Counted from the first letter of the stretch, positions 43,296 to 53,275 are shown. The stretch is DNA of 64,000 nucleotides from JACRCT01 sp036504155 (GCA_036504155.1 DASXVQ010000168.1:1-64000), one strand, 5' to 3'. The notes: generated by a model from the letters alone, not told the origin. Translations and numbers: made by a program.

Positions 43296-44822
43296 ATGGG
43301 GACGGGCAATCCGCTCAGGTGTCCGAAGTGCGGGCGGTCGCTGGCCGCGGGCGCCCGTTTCTGCGACCGGTGCGGCGTCTCGGTGCAGGCCGCGCCCGTC
43401 GACCCGATGAGCGCGCCGCCCCTGCGCGTCGGCGAGATGCTCGAGGGCAAGTGGAAGCTCGAGGGCAAGCTCGGCGCCGGCGGCATGGGCGCTGTCTTCC
43501 TCGCCCGCGACGTGGCGCTGGACCGCAAGGTCGCCATCAAGATCCTCGCGGCCCAGTTGTGCGACGACCAGGAGTTCGTCACCCGCTTCGAGCGCGAGGC
43601 GCGCACCACCGCGGCGCTGGAGCACCCCAACATCGTCCCCGTCCACGCGGTCGGCCGGCACCAGGGGCGGCCCTTCATCGTCATGAAGGCGCTCGAGGGC
43701 CAGACCCTCTCCAAGATCCTCAAGGGCCGGCTGGCGGACGGCCGGCGGATGGGGCGCGACGATCTCCTGCCGCTGCTCAAGCAGCTTTGCGACGGGCTCG
43801 GCTTCATCCACGAGAAGGGCTACGTCCACCGCGACGTGAAGAGCAGCAACATCTTCCTGGGCAGCGACGGGCACCTCACCGTGCTCGACTTCGGAGTGCT
43901 GCGCGACGCCACCGCCGAGCGCATCACGCGCAGCGGCGTCCTGGTCGGCACGCCCACCTATGCCTCCCCGGAGCAGGTGGGCGGCGGCGACGTGGACTCG
44001 CGTGCGGACCTCTATGCCGTAGGCGTGCTGCTCTTCGAGTGCATCACCCTGAAGGCGCCGTTCGTCGGCGACCCGATCACCCTGATGAAGCAGCACTCCA
44101 GCGCGGAGCCGCCGGACCTGAGCCTCCTCGCGCCCGGGCTGCCGCCGGGGGTCCCGCTGGTCGTCAAGAAGGCGCTCGCCAAGAAGCCGGAGGACCGCTA
44201 CCAGTCGGCCCGCGAGCTGTACGCGGCCCTGGAGGCGGCCTGGCCCGAGTCGCCGCTGGCGTGGAAGCTCGCGGTGTCGCCGGAGATCGTCGAGACCGTG
44301 CCGTCGCGGGAGCTGGCCGAGGTCACGGCCAGGGGCGAGCGCGCGTCGGTCGCCTCTAAATCCGACCGGGATGCCTCCGCCGAGACGCTGCCCGCCGACG
44401 CCGGTTCCCTCGCGGCGCTGCTCGAGGCTCGGAAGGCGGCGCACCCTCCAGCGACGGTCGCTCCCGCTCCGCTGCCAGCCCCGGCGACGGCACCCGCCAG
44501 CGTGGAGCCGGACTGGAGCCAGAAGACCGAGCCGGTGCACGCCGAGAAGGTGGCTGGCGACGAGGACGAGCCGACGGTGCGCATCCGCAACGTCAAGAAG
44601 GCGCAGGCCAGGGCCGCGGCCGCCGCAGGCGAGCGGCCGCCGGCGGCCGAGAAGCCTCCGCCCACGGAGAAGATCGACCCGAAGCTGCTGGGGGCGAATA
44701 CGACCGAGACGACCGGCGAGATCCTGAAGAGGATCAAGCCGAGGCGTTGGCCCTATGCCGTGGGCTCGCTCGTCGCCCTCGCCGCGGCGGCGGCTGCCTG
44801 GCTGCAGTGGGGAGCGAAGTAG
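43296..44822 (+). CDS. Ser/Thr protein kinase with N-terminal zinc ribbon
   Basis: The 508-residue protein repeats the plan of the preceding kinase: zinc ribbon with Cys 9, 12, 23 and 26 at identical spacing, then a kinase domain (GAGGMGAVF, VAIKIL, HRDVKSSN, DFG, SPEQ). The C-terminal part differs: a Pro/Ala/Glu-rich region of about 150 residues and a membrane helix at the very end (WPYAVGSLVALAAAAAAWLQW), so there is no extracytoplasmic sensor. The two kinases are tandem duplicates whose C-termini were replaced or diverged. Motifs needed for catalysis are intact. Confidence 0.93.
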   Translation: MGTGNPLRCPKCGRSLAAGARFCDRCGVSVQAAPVDPMSAPPLRVGEMLEGKWKLEGKLGAGGMGAVFLARDVALDRKVAIKILAAQLCDDQEFVTRFEREARTTAALEHPNIVPVHAVGRHQGRPFIVMKALEGQTLSKILKGRLADGRRMGRDDLLPLLKQLCDGLGFIHEKGYVHRDVKSSNIFLGSDGHLTVLDFGVLRDATAERITRSGVLVGTPTYASPEQVGGGDVDSRADLYAVGVLLFECITLKAPFVGDPITLMKQHSSAEPPDLSLLAPGLPPGVPLVVKKALAKKPEDRYQSARELYAALEAAWPESPLAWKLAVSPEIVETVPSRELAEVTARGERASVASKSDRDASAETLPADAGSLAALLEARKAAHPPATVAPAPLPAPATAPASVEPDWSQKTEPVHAEKVAGDEDEPTVRIRNVKKAQARAAAAAGERPPAAEKPPPTEKIDPKLLGANTTETTGEILKRIKPRRWPYAVGSLVALAAAAAAWLQWGAK

Positions 44823-44840
44823 TCCGCCGAGAAGGCCGGG

Positions 44841-45257
44841 TCAGCCTTCGACCGGGACGCGCGGGGCGTCGGCCCACAGGCCCTCGAGGTCGTAGAAGCC
44901 TCGGGTGTCTTGGTAGAAGACGTGGGCCACGACGTCGCCGAAGTCGATGAGCACCCAGCGGCCGCCGCGCACTCCCTCGATGCCGATCGCGCGCTCGCCC
45001 TGGGCCTTCATCTGGTCTTCGACGTAGTCGGCGATGGCGCCGAGCTGCGGTTCGCTCTCGGCGGTCATCACCACCATGTACTCGGCGTACGAGGCCAGGC
45101 CGCGCACGTCGAGCACCACCACGTCGAGCGCTTTCTTGTCCAACGCAAGTCGGGCGATCTCCAGCGCAGTCCCGCGGGCGGGGCTGGGCGCCGGGGCGGC
45201 GGCCTTCGACTTGGGGGTGGCCTTCTTCGTGCGGGGGGCGGCTTTCGACTTGGCCAT
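44841..45257 (-). CDS. rsfS: Ribosomal silencing factor RsfS
   Basis: The 138-residue protein has a Lys/Ala/Pro-rich N-terminal extension of about 28 residues and then the RsfS (DUF143/Iojap) domain: ALDKKALDVVVLDVRGL, SYAEYMVVMTAESEPQLGAIADYVED, and RWVLIDFGDVVAHVFYQDTRGFYDLEGLW. RsfS binds ribosomal protein L14 and blocks subunit joining when nutrients are short. It ends 19 bases from the stop of the kinase gene running toward it. The gene order rsfS then rlmH is kept, but they are separated by the kinases. Confidence 0.95.
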   Translation of the reverse strand: MAKSKAAPRTKKATPKSKAAAPAPSPARGTALEIARLALDKKALDVVVLDVRGLASYAEYMVVMTAESEPQLGAIADYVEDQMKAQGERAIGIEGVRGGRWVLIDFGDVVAHVFYQDTRGFYDLEGLWADAPRVPVEG

Positions 45258-45646
45258 TGTGATCCTTCTCCAATCGGGCGGCCGCGGGCTCGCCCGGCCG
45301 GAACGCGTCGCACTCTAGCTCAGCCTCGCAGCGCCCGGAACGATCCAAACGCGTGATGTCGGCCCGGTATGCTGGCCGTGCTCCCTGGCGCGGGAGGTCG
45401 GATGCGCCGGATCGCCGCGGTCGTGCTGGGCGCTGGCTGCCCTCGGGGCGGTCGCCTGGCTACGCGCGTCTGGACGGATGGGGCACGCGCTCGTCCACCT
45501 GGTGGGCGCCTGCCTTCCCCGCACCAGGCGCGTGGAGGGCCGGCTGCTGCTGCTCCTCTTCGCCGTGTTCGGAGCGCCGGCGCCGCGATGGGATTTGGTT
45601 CGGCCCCAAGGGGCAAGAGCTGAAATCAGGGCCCCCCGGAGCCGCG
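45258..45646. other. Intergenic stretch without a convincing gene
   Basis: Several short frames are open but change character within 20-30 codons and none has both a ribosome-binding site and protein-like composition. A hydrophobic Leu run in one frame (GRLLLLLFAVFG) might be a remnant of a membrane protein. No repeat or RNA structure was recognised. Confidence 0.5.
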
Positions 45647-45675
45647 TTGTGAGGTGCGGGGGCGGACCCTATACT
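45647..45675 (+). promoter_or_regulatory. Promoter of hflX
   Basis: TTGTGA (45647-45652) and TATACT (45670-45675) are 17 bases apart, one of the strongest promoters here. Transcription would start at about 45682, after the only in-frame GTG (45654), which therefore cannot be the start codon of this transcript. Confidence 0.62.
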
Positions 45676-45719
45676 CCGCGCGAACGAAGCTGCGGTGCCC
45701 GCCCGAAAGGAAGCCTCCC

Positions 45720-47453
<1,734 letters not shown>

Positions 47454-47522
47454 ACCGCGGAATTCGTCAGTGGCGGAAGCTCGATTCCTGTGTTCAAGTG
47501 GCAGGTCGAAGGGGCTGCACGC

Positions 47523-48068
47523 ATGGCAATCCACAACCTCCTCCTGCTCGTCCGCGCCTACCTGGCGGAGCCCTCCGCGTTGAAGAAGCGTTGCCCCCAT
47601 CCGGTGCTGGTCTGGGAGCCTCCGACCCGCCAGCCGGGGCACATCGAGACCACCGACGTCAGCGGGCTGGAGTCCAACCTCGCCAAGGGCGAGCCGGTCG
47701 CCATCGAGATCGTCAAGGGCCTCGTCCCCAATGCGTTCCCCTTCGGAGTGACCATCGGCCACGCCGAGAACAACGACGTGGTGCTCCACCACCACCAGGT
47801 CTCTCGCTTCCATGCCTACTTCCAGGAGTCGAACCGCAAGCGGTTCCTGGTGGACGCCAACTCGCGCAACGGGACGTGGGTGGGCGAGGAGAAGCTGATC
47901 CCGTCCAAGGCCTTCGTGCTGCCCTCCCGCGCGACTCTCCGCTTCGGCAAGCTCGTCGTCACCTTCCTGGAGCCCGACCAGCTGGGCACCTTCCTGGACG
48001 AGCGGATGAAGTCGGACCCGCCCGGGTCGGACGATCTGTCGGGGTCGGGTTCGGGTCCGCCCGCGTAG
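47523..48068 (+). CDS. FHA-domain protein
   Basis: About 181 residues. After a helical start (AIHNLLLLVRAYLAEPSALKKR) comes an FHA domain at about 70-160: VTIGHAENNDVVLHHHQVSRFHAYF carries the GR-like turn and SRxH core, and ANSRNGTWVGEEKL the N-G loop. FHA domains bind phosphothreonine, so this is probably an adaptor for Ser/Thr kinases such as the two encoded 3-6 kb upstream. The C-terminal 25 residues are Ser/Gly/Pro-rich. ATG 47523 has a GAAGGGG site; a GTG 33 bases upstream is an alternative. Confidence 0.88.
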   Translation: MAIHNLLLLVRAYLAEPSALKKRCPHPVLVWEPPTRQPGHIETTDVSGLESNLAKGEPVAIEIVKGLVPNAFPFGVTIGHAENNDVVLHHHQVSRFHAYFQESNRKRFLVDANSRNGTWVGEEKLIPSKAFVLPSRATLRFGKLVVTFLEPDQLGTFLDERMKSDPPGSDDLSGSGSGPPA

Positions 48069-48081
48069 CCGATCCAGCGCC

Positions 48082-48111
48082 TTGTCAGCCTTGCCGCGGG
48101 GGCGCTAGAAC
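48082..48111 (+). promoter_or_regulatory. Promoter of zinc-ribbon protein gene
   Basis: TTGTCA (48082-48087) and TAGAAC (48106-48111) are 18 bases apart, with a leader of about 15 bases holding GGAGGA before the ATG at 48134. Confidence 0.45.
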
Positions 48112-48133
48112 GGCGCCCTCTGGAGGATTCGCC

Positions 48134-48640
48134 ATGCCCAACTACTGCCCCGTCTGCCGCACCGAGTACCGCGATGGCATCCAGCGCTGCGTCCACTGCG
48201 AGCAGGCGCTCGTGCCCCAGTTGCCCGAGTCGGACGAGGGCAAGGGCGACCGGCTGCGCGTGGCGGTGAAGGACGGGACCGCCGCGGCCATCCTCCGGGC
48301 CAACTACACGGACGCCTGCCAGATGATCGAGTTCCTGCAGACCCAGGGCGTGGACGCCATGGTCACCGGCGACCCGAAGACCTGCGGCAAGGGCGGCCAG
48401 TGCTCGCACTTCTTCGTGGCCGTGCTGCCCGAGGACGTCCCGCTCGCGGGCCAGGTGCTCAAGGCGGAGCAGAAGCGCCTCGTCGATTCCGACGAGGAGT
48501 GCAAGGGCGCCAACCTGGACGCGGTGGTCGACTTCGACGCCGAGGGGCAGAAGAAGTGCCCGGCCTGCGGCGCGAGCTTCGAGGGGACGCCCGAGGAGTG
48601 CCCGGACTGCGGCCTGTTCATCGGCGCGACCGGGTCCTGA
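48134..48640 (+). CDS. Zinc-ribbon protein with DUF2007-like core, hypothetical
   Basis: The 168-residue protein has a zinc ribbon at each end: CPVC/CVHC at about 5-23 and CPAC/CPDC at about 140-158. Between them is a small alpha/beta domain (AAAILRANYTDACQMIEFLQTQGVDAMVTG, then FFVAVLPEDVPLAGQVL) that resembles the DUF2007 signal-transducing fold, where a change of shape rather than catalysis is expected. No signal peptide or membrane helix is present. It sits alone with its own promoter between an FHA gene and a lipoprotein gene. Confidence 0.78.
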   Translation: MPNYCPVCRTEYRDGIQRCVHCEQALVPQLPESDEGKGDRLRVAVKDGTAAAILRANYTDACQMIEFLQTQGVDAMVTGDPKTCGKGGQCSHFFVAVLPEDVPLAGQVLKAEQKRLVDSDEECKGANLDAVVDFDAEGQKKCPACGASFEGTPEECPDCGLFIGATGS

Positions 48641-48708
48641 CGCGGCTATCGGTCGTCCCTCTGCCGGAAGTAGGCTGCTCATACCGGCCGTGCGCGAGGG
48701 GGACACCG

Positions 48709-49593
48709 ATGAGGACCATTCTCGGCTTGCTGATGGCCGCCGCGGTTGCAGTGTCGGCGAGCGGCTGCAACCCGCTGTGCCTCTTCAGCAACTGCGTCGA
48801 GTCGTGGAACGACTCGACCGTCCATGAGTTCTTCAGCTCTCTGGACGACTACGAGACCAACGCCGGCGGCAGGCCCATCGGGCTCGGTGTCGGGGTCCGC
48901 TACGGGCAGCAGGTGGAGTCTCCGGAGGCTCTCGCGCAGGCGCTGGAGGAGGTGGAGTTGCGCGACTCGGCGGGGAACCTCGTGCCTTCCAGGATCGAAG
49001 TGCTCCTGCCTGCGAACACCGGCGTCGATGGGCTGGGGTGGTGCGACCGCTACTACGATTACGAGTCCGCGGGCACGCACTGCGCATCGGTGACACCCAA
49101 ATCGCCGCTCGCCGAAGGTTGGTACACGCTGAACCCCGGGCCGGGGCTGGAACGCTGGAGCCAGGGGAAGCAGGTGACCTTGGCGGCGACGCACTTCCAC
49201 GTGGGCTCCAAGCCGATGATCGTCTCGATGTACCTGAGCACGAAGGGCGGCTTGACGGGTGCGTTCGAGCTCTCCGAGGCGATGCTGCTGACGAGGATGG
49301 ACGAGTTCATCTCGATTCGCGCGGTCCCGGGCCCGGGCAAGTGCTGGCGCTGGATCAGCGCTGGCGACCCGACGATCGACGACCTGCGCCTGGGCGAAGG
49401 ACTCATGTGCGACTTCTCCATCGACCAGGAGGTCGAGGTGGTGGTGAAGCCCGGCCTCGTCTCTCCCAGTGGAGCTCCGCTGCAGGACTACGGCGGAAAC
49501 GCGGAGTTCACGTTCCGGCTCGGGCCGAGGGAAGTGCTCGACGCGCAGACCAACCTGGCCATGCGCAAGTGGCAGCTCGGCAACCGGCTCTGA
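48709..49593 (+). CDS. Lipoprotein, hypothetical
   Basis: The 294-residue protein has a lipoprotein signal (MRTILGLLMAAAVAVSASGC, modified Cys at 20). The mature part is mostly beta-strand-like with four or five Cys residues and one longer motif, LVSPSGAPLQDYGGNAEFTF, reminiscent of Ig-like domains of the Big_5 type (bacterial Ig-like domain with the SP.G..L.D). No enzyme motif is visible. A GAGGGGGA site precedes the ATG. It faces the minus-strand gene ending at 49680. Confidence 0.78.
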   Translation: MRTILGLLMAAAVAVSASGCNPLCLFSNCVESWNDSTVHEFFSSLDDYETNAGGRPIGLGVGVRYGQQVESPEALAQALEEVELRDSAGNLVPSRIEVLLPANTGVDGLGWCDRYYDYESAGTHCASVTPKSPLAEGWYTLNPGPGLERWSQGKQVTLAATHFHVGSKPMIVSMYLSTKGGLTGAFELSEAMLLTRMDEFISIRAVPGPGKCWRWISAGDPTIDDLRLGEGLMCDFSIDQEVEVVVKPGLVSPSGAPLQDYGGNAEFTFRLGPREVLDAQTNLAMRKWQLGNRL

Positions 49594-49611
49594 GGCGTCC
49601 AGAAACGCGAA

Positions 49612-49635
49612 GGCCGCGCCCTCGCGAGCGCGGCC
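49612..49635. terminator. Hairpin between convergent genes
   Basis: GGCCGCGC and GCGCGGCC form a perfect eight-pair stem with a loop of eight bases. No T-run follows on either side. Three direct copies of TCTGAAGTC follow at about 49641-49668. Confidence 0.4.
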
Positions 49636-49679
49636 TGCGGTCTGAAGTCGTCTGAAGTCTGAAGTCTGGAATGGTCCGC

Positions 49680-50081
49680 TTACTCGGAGAGCAGCGTCTG
49701 CGCCTGCGCCCAGGCGGTGCCTTCCTGCATGTTCTCCTGAGCCTCCTGCGGCAAGCCCATGATGCCGCCGCCGAGCATGCCGTCGACGCTGTGGAGGATG
49801 TCGTCGATCTTCCCGGCGGTGTTGGCGACGTTGCTGACCATGCTGAAGAAGCCGCCGAGCGGTCCGCCCGAGAGCCAGCCGATGGCGCTGTTGAGGAAGG
49901 TTCCGATGAAGGGCTTGACCACCTTGCCAAGGCCGAAGGGGAGCTTGTCCGCGAGCTTCTCGAGCGCGCCCTGGAGCGGCTTGGTGATGAGCTCGAACGG
50001 CTTCTTGACGATGTCGAGCGCCTTGCCGACGGTGCCCATCACGCTCTTGAAGGCGCTGCCGATCTTGGAGAAGAAGCTCAT
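49680..50081 (-). CDS. Small Gly/Phe-rich amphipathic protein, hypothetical
   Basis: The 133-residue protein starts MSFFSKIGSAFKSVMGTVGK and consists of alternating short amphipathic helices rich in Lys, Phe, Gly and Leu (FELITKPLQGALEKLADKL, FIGTFLNSAIGWLSGGPLGGFF), then a calmer acidic C-terminus (GLPQEAQENMQEGTAW). It has no signal peptide and no long membrane helix. Composition recalls membrane-active or self-assembling proteins. The ATG is preceded by AAGGGA. No immunity-like partner is certain; the next minus-strand gene upstream encodes a small soluble protein. Confidence 0.7.
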   Translation of the reverse strand: MSFFSKIGSAFKSVMGTVGKALDIVKKPFELITKPLQGALEKLADKLPFGLGKVVKPFIGTFLNSAIGWLSGGPLGGFFSMVSNVANTAGKIDDILHSVDGMLGGGIMGLPQEAQENMQEGTAWAQAQTLLSE

Positions 50082-50220
50082 GGTCAATCCCTTTGGCTGC
50101 GAGGCGGTGCAGAAGGCTCTGTAGGGATTATCGCGAGAGGCAGGAGCAGGTTGCCCCAGTCGGCCCAACGCCGGGGCTGGTCCCTGTAATGTCCCGACAT
50201 CCCTCGGGAATTTGAGCCGC

Positions 50221-50538
50221 CTACTTCTTGCGCCGCTGAGTCGGCAGAGTCTCTTCGAACGAGTCCTTCTCGCGCGCCGGCCGGATGTCGACCTTCCCGT
50301 CCGCCACGTCCTCCAGCCACTGCTTCACCTCGGCGGTGGTCGCGCCGCCCTGGGCCTTGGCGACGCCGTCGGGAACGACGTTGAACTCCGGCTTCTTCTC
50401 CGGGTGCTGGGCGAAGTCGAGTACCTTCTCGACGTACTCCTCGAGCGGCATTCCCAGCTTCTGGGCGATGCCCTGAGTCGCCGGATCGGCCAGGAGCTCG
50501 GCTCGGACCTCTTCGATGGGGCGCTTGAGCTTCTTCAT
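50221..50538 (-). CDS. Small soluble protein, hypothetical
   Basis: The 105-residue protein is charged and helical (MKKLKRPIEEVRAELLADPATQGIAQKLG, PLEEYVEKVLDFAQHPEKK) with a less ordered Lys-rich end (LPTQRRKK). No Cys, signal peptide or membrane segment is present and no family was recognised. It lies 139 bases upstream of the amphipathic protein gene on the same strand and diverges from the protease gene at 50621. Confidence 0.7.
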   Translation of the reverse strand: MKKLKRPIEEVRAELLADPATQGIAQKLGMPLEEYVEKVLDFAQHPEKKPEFNVVPDGVAKAQGGATTAEVKQWLEDVADGKVDIRPAREKDSFEETLPTQRRKK

Positions 50539-50620
50539 GGCTCACATCATAGCCGGGGGGCGTCTTGACGAGCAGGCCGGCGCCAGATGAGCCTCGCAGG
50601 GAACCCGAGCCGAGGTGCCC

Positions 50621-52225
50621 ATGCCGATCCGCATGACCGACGACGATCCACGCGACAGCGGCGGCGACGACGATTCCCCACGGCCCGGTGGCGGTGGAGG
50701 AGGCGGCAGTGGCGGAGGTAGCGGAGCCGGCGGCGCGGCGATCCTCGGGCTGCTGTTCTTCGCGTTCCGGCACCCGAAGATCACGGTCGTGCTGCTGCTG
50801 GTCGCCGGCGTCTTCTACATGTGCTCCGGACCCAGCACGAGCTCGAGCGGGGACCCGTCCGACGAGACGGCCTCCTCTTCCGGGGCCACGCCGAGCAAGG
50901 TCGCCGCGGAGGGGCAGCTGGGGACCGGCGCGGTGCTGGACCAGAAGGTCTACGACACCGCGCTCGTGCACGAGCCGCTGGCGGAGAGCGGGCTGCCCTC
51001 GCGCGTGTCGCTGCGCGAGTACGCCCCGGCGCGCAAGAGCCAGGGCCGGCAGGGCTCCTGCGTCGGCTGGGCGACCTCGTATGCCGCGCGCAGCATCCTG
51101 CACGCGCGCCAGACCGGGACGAAGCCGGCGGCCGTCGCCTTCAGCCCGTCGTTCGTCTACAACCAGATCGGCAAGAGCAGCTGCCAGGGCAGTTACCTGG
51201 TGCGCGCGCTGGAGACGATGGAGGGCACCGGCGACCTGCCGCTCAGCGAGTTCGCCTACGACCAGAAGTCGTGCACGCGAAAGCCGAACTCCGACGAGAA
51301 GGAGCGGGCGGCCGACTACAAGATCGCCGGCTACACGCGCCTGACCGTCGACTCCGAGGACTACCGCAACAACGCGATGGCGCTGAAGCAGCACCTGGCG
51401 CAGGGCGCGCCGGTGGTCATCGGCATGAAGGTCGGCGGGACCTTCGAGACCGAGATGCAGGGCAAGCGCGTCTGGCACCCCACCGAGGACGACCGCGAGT
51501 TCCGCGGCGACTGGGGCGGCCACGCCATGGCGGTCATCGGCTACGACGACACGCTGGAGGGCGGCGCGTTCGAGCTGATGAACAGCTGGGGCGACGACTG
51601 GGGCGAGGGCGGCGTCGCGTTCGTGAAGTACAAGGACTTCGACCACTTCGTGAAGGAGGCCTACGGCCTGTACCCGATGGGCAAGGCCGAGGCCGACGAA
51701 GCGCAGCACATCCGCTTCGGCCTGGTCGACAACGCGACCAAGAAGCACATCGCGCTCAAGCCGGTGGAGGGCATCGTCTTCAGGACGGTGAAGCCCATCA
51801 AGGCGGGGACGCGGTTCAAGGTGGAGTTCTCGAACAGCAAGCCCGTCTACACGTACCTGTTCGGCCAGGAGACGGACGGGACGAGCTACGTGCTGTTCCC
51901 GTACACCCCCAAGCACTCGCCGTACTGCGGGACGACCGGCGTGCGCGTCTTCCCGCGCAAGCAGAGCCTGGAGGCCGACGACAAGGGCACGCGCGACTCG
52001 GTGGCGGTGGTCATCTCGCCCAAGGCGCTCGACTTCAAGAGGCTCAACGAGGAGATCACCGGGGCGGCCGGCGCGAGCTACGGCGAGAAGCTGCAGGCGG
52101 CGCTCGGGGACAGCCTGAGCAGCGCGGCGAAGGCGCGGGTGGCCAAGGACATGGTGGAGTTGGACGCGGACGAGAGCGAGGACGGCAAGGTCCACGCGCT
52201 GGTGCTGGAGTTCGACAAGAACTGA
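50621..52225 (+). CDS. Membrane-anchored papain-like (C1) cysteine protease
   Basis: About 534 residues. A Gly/Asp-rich cytoplasmic start is followed by one membrane helix (about 52-68, ITVVLLLVAGVFYMCSG) and a papain-like domain at about 120-360 with the catalytic Cys in QGRQGSCVGWA, His in GGHAMAVIGYD and Asn in LMNSWGDDWGEGG; the oxyanion Gln is the Q ahead of GSC. The C-terminal 170 residues resemble DUF4384 (TRFKVEFSNSKPVYTYLFGQETDG, LFPY). The active site would face the periplasm. Bacterial C1 proteases of this kind are poorly studied. ATG 50621 is favoured by CGAGG; ATG 50633 is possible. Confidence 0.86.
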   Translation: MPIRMTDDDPRDSGGDDDSPRPGGGGGGGSGGGSGAGGAAILGLLFFAFRHPKITVVLLLVAGVFYMCSGPSTSSSGDPSDETASSSGATPSKVAAEGQLGTGAVLDQKVYDTALVHEPLAESGLPSRVSLREYAPARKSQGRQGSCVGWATSYAARSILHARQTGTKPAAVAFSPSFVYNQIGKSSCQGSYLVRALETMEGTGDLPLSEFAYDQKSCTRKPNSDEKERAADYKIAGYTRLTVDSEDYRNNAMALKQHLAQGAPVVIGMKVGGTFETEMQGKRVWHPTEDDREFRGDWGGHAMAVIGYDDTLEGGAFELMNSWGDDWGEGGVAFVKYKDFDHFVKEAYGLYPMGKAEADEAQHIRFGLVDNATKKHIALKPVEGIVFRTVKPIKAGTRFKVEFSNSKPVYTYLFGQETDGTSYVLFPYTPKHSPYCGTTGVRVFPRKQSLEADDKGTRDSVAVVISPKALDFKRLNEEITGAAGASYGEKLQAALGDSLSSAAKARVAKDMVELDADESEDGKVHALVLEFDKN

Positions 52226-52293
52226 CCTCCCCCAGCCCTCCAGCGCACCCCTCGACAGGCTCGGGAGGGGAGCTCGCGCCAGCCCATCCGGCA

Positions 52294-52378
52294 CCCGTAG
52301 GAGCTACCGCCACCGTCGAGCTGAAGCGGGAGGCCGAGCCAAGCTCCGAACGCGGCGGTGCCAGGAGCTCCTACCGGG
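52294..52378. repeat. Inverted repeat of about 85 bases
   Basis: CCCGTAGGAGCT at 52294-52305 is matched by AGCTCCTACCGGG at 52366-52378 on the other strand. The two arms enclose about 60 GC-rich bases. It resembles a REP-type palindromic element, but no second copy was noticed in the window. It is in the 216-base gap between convergent genes. Confidence 0.45.
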
Positions 52379-52398
52379 TCGCCGAGAGCAACCAACGG

Positions 52399-52442
52399 CT
52401 CCCCCGCCAGCTCCGCTGGAGGGGGCGGGGGGGGAGGTTTTT
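52399..52442 (+). terminator. Terminator of the papain-like protease gene
   Basis: CTCCCCCGCC pairs with the downstream GGCGGGGG...AG run and is followed by TTTTT at 52438-52442, overlapping the stop codon of the opposing gene. Confidence 0.55.
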
Positions 52443-53197
52443 CAGAGCCCCGTGTCGTGCTCCAAGAAGCTCCAGCCAACCCCGAACTTGCTCGCCAGCC
52501 TCTCCCCGACCGCCTTCACCCCGAACGTCTCGGTCCGGTAGTGCCCGGCCAGGATGAGGTGAATCCCGCGCTCCTCGGCCTCGATGGCCGTGTGGTGCGC
52601 CCCTTCTCCGGTCAAGAGCGCGTCGAGCCCAGCCCGCGCCGCCGCCGAGGCGTACGACCCGGCGCCGCCGCTGCAGATGCCCAGGCGGCGAATGCGATCC
52701 GGCCCGCGGCCCGCGACGCGGTGTTCGCCGACGGCGGCGCGAATCTTCGCCGAAAGCTCGCCCAGTGACAGGTCGCAGCCCGCGGTGAGGCCGATCTCGA
52801 TCGCCTGGAACTTCCCGAACGTCCCGTCCGCGGTCAGCCCCAGTGCCCGGACGATGCCGGCGTTGTTCCCCAGCACCGGGTGCACGTCGAGCGGGAGGTG
52901 CGCGGAGTAGACCGACATCCCGGCATCGAAGCAGCGCTTGAGCTTTCTCCCGTGCGGCCCGACGAACGGCCGGTTGCCGCCCCAGAGCAGGCCGTGGTGG
53001 ACGATCAAGAGGTTCGCACCGAGCTGGCAGGCTGCCTCCAGGCTGGCCTCGCCGGCGTCCACCGCGCAGGCGACGCGCGTCACGTCCTTGGTGCCGGCAT
53101 CCAGCTGCAGCCCGTTCACCGCGTTGGGCTCGTCGGGGATCTCGCCGAGCCTCAGCTCTTCGTCGAGGTAGCGGGTGACTTCTCGCAAGGAGGTCAT
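52442..53197 (-). CDS. Nif3/YbgI-like dinuclear metal protein
   Basis: The 251-residue protein is a standard-length member of the Nif3 family, sometimes annotated as GTP cyclohydrolase 1 type 2. Metal ligands are visible: two His in LLIVHHGLLW, Asp/His around YSAHLPLDVHP, and the late pair in GEGAHHTAIEAEERG and LAGHYRTE. The family binds two metals; its physiological substrate is not settled. Start ATG 53197 has AGGAGG-like sequence close by. It diverges from the Hsp70-like gene, with 78 bases between starts. Confidence 0.93.
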   Translation of the reverse strand: MTSLREVTRYLDEELRLGEIPDEPNAVNGLQLDAGTKDVTRVACAVDAGEASLEAACQLGANLLIVHHGLLWGGNRPFVGPHGRKLKRCFDAGMSVYSAHLPLDVHPVLGNNAGIVRALGLTADGTFGKFQAIEIGLTAGCDLSLGELSAKIRAAVGEHRVAGRGPDRIRRLGICSGGAGSYASAAARAGLDALLTGEGAHHTAIEAEERGIHLILAGHYRTETFGVKAVGERLASKFGVGWSFLEHDTGL

Positions 53198-53236
53198 GGC
53201 CGCGGATGCTACCGCACCACCTTCACGCCGCGCTCC

Positions 53237-53266
53237 TTGCCTCGGCCGGAGGCCGGCCGCTATCGT
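53237..53266 (+). promoter_or_regulatory. Promoter of the Hsp70-HEAT operon
   Basis: TTGCCT (53237-53242) and TATCGT (53261-53266) are 18 bases apart. The predicted start is about 2-3 bases before the ATG at 53276. As no other promoter is seen between the following genes, this may serve the whole operon. Confidence 0.5.
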
Positions 53267-53275
53267 CGGGCCCGC

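Noticed and set aside
45358..45650. Short open frames before hflX as a small membrane protein gene
   Set aside because: No frame has a start with a ribosome-binding site and consistent composition; the Leu run is too short to judge.
45654..45719. GTG at 45654 as the hflX start
   Set aside because: It lies between the -35 and -10 elements of a strong promoter, and the extra 22 residues do not resemble the family start. It remains possible if another promoter is used further upstream.
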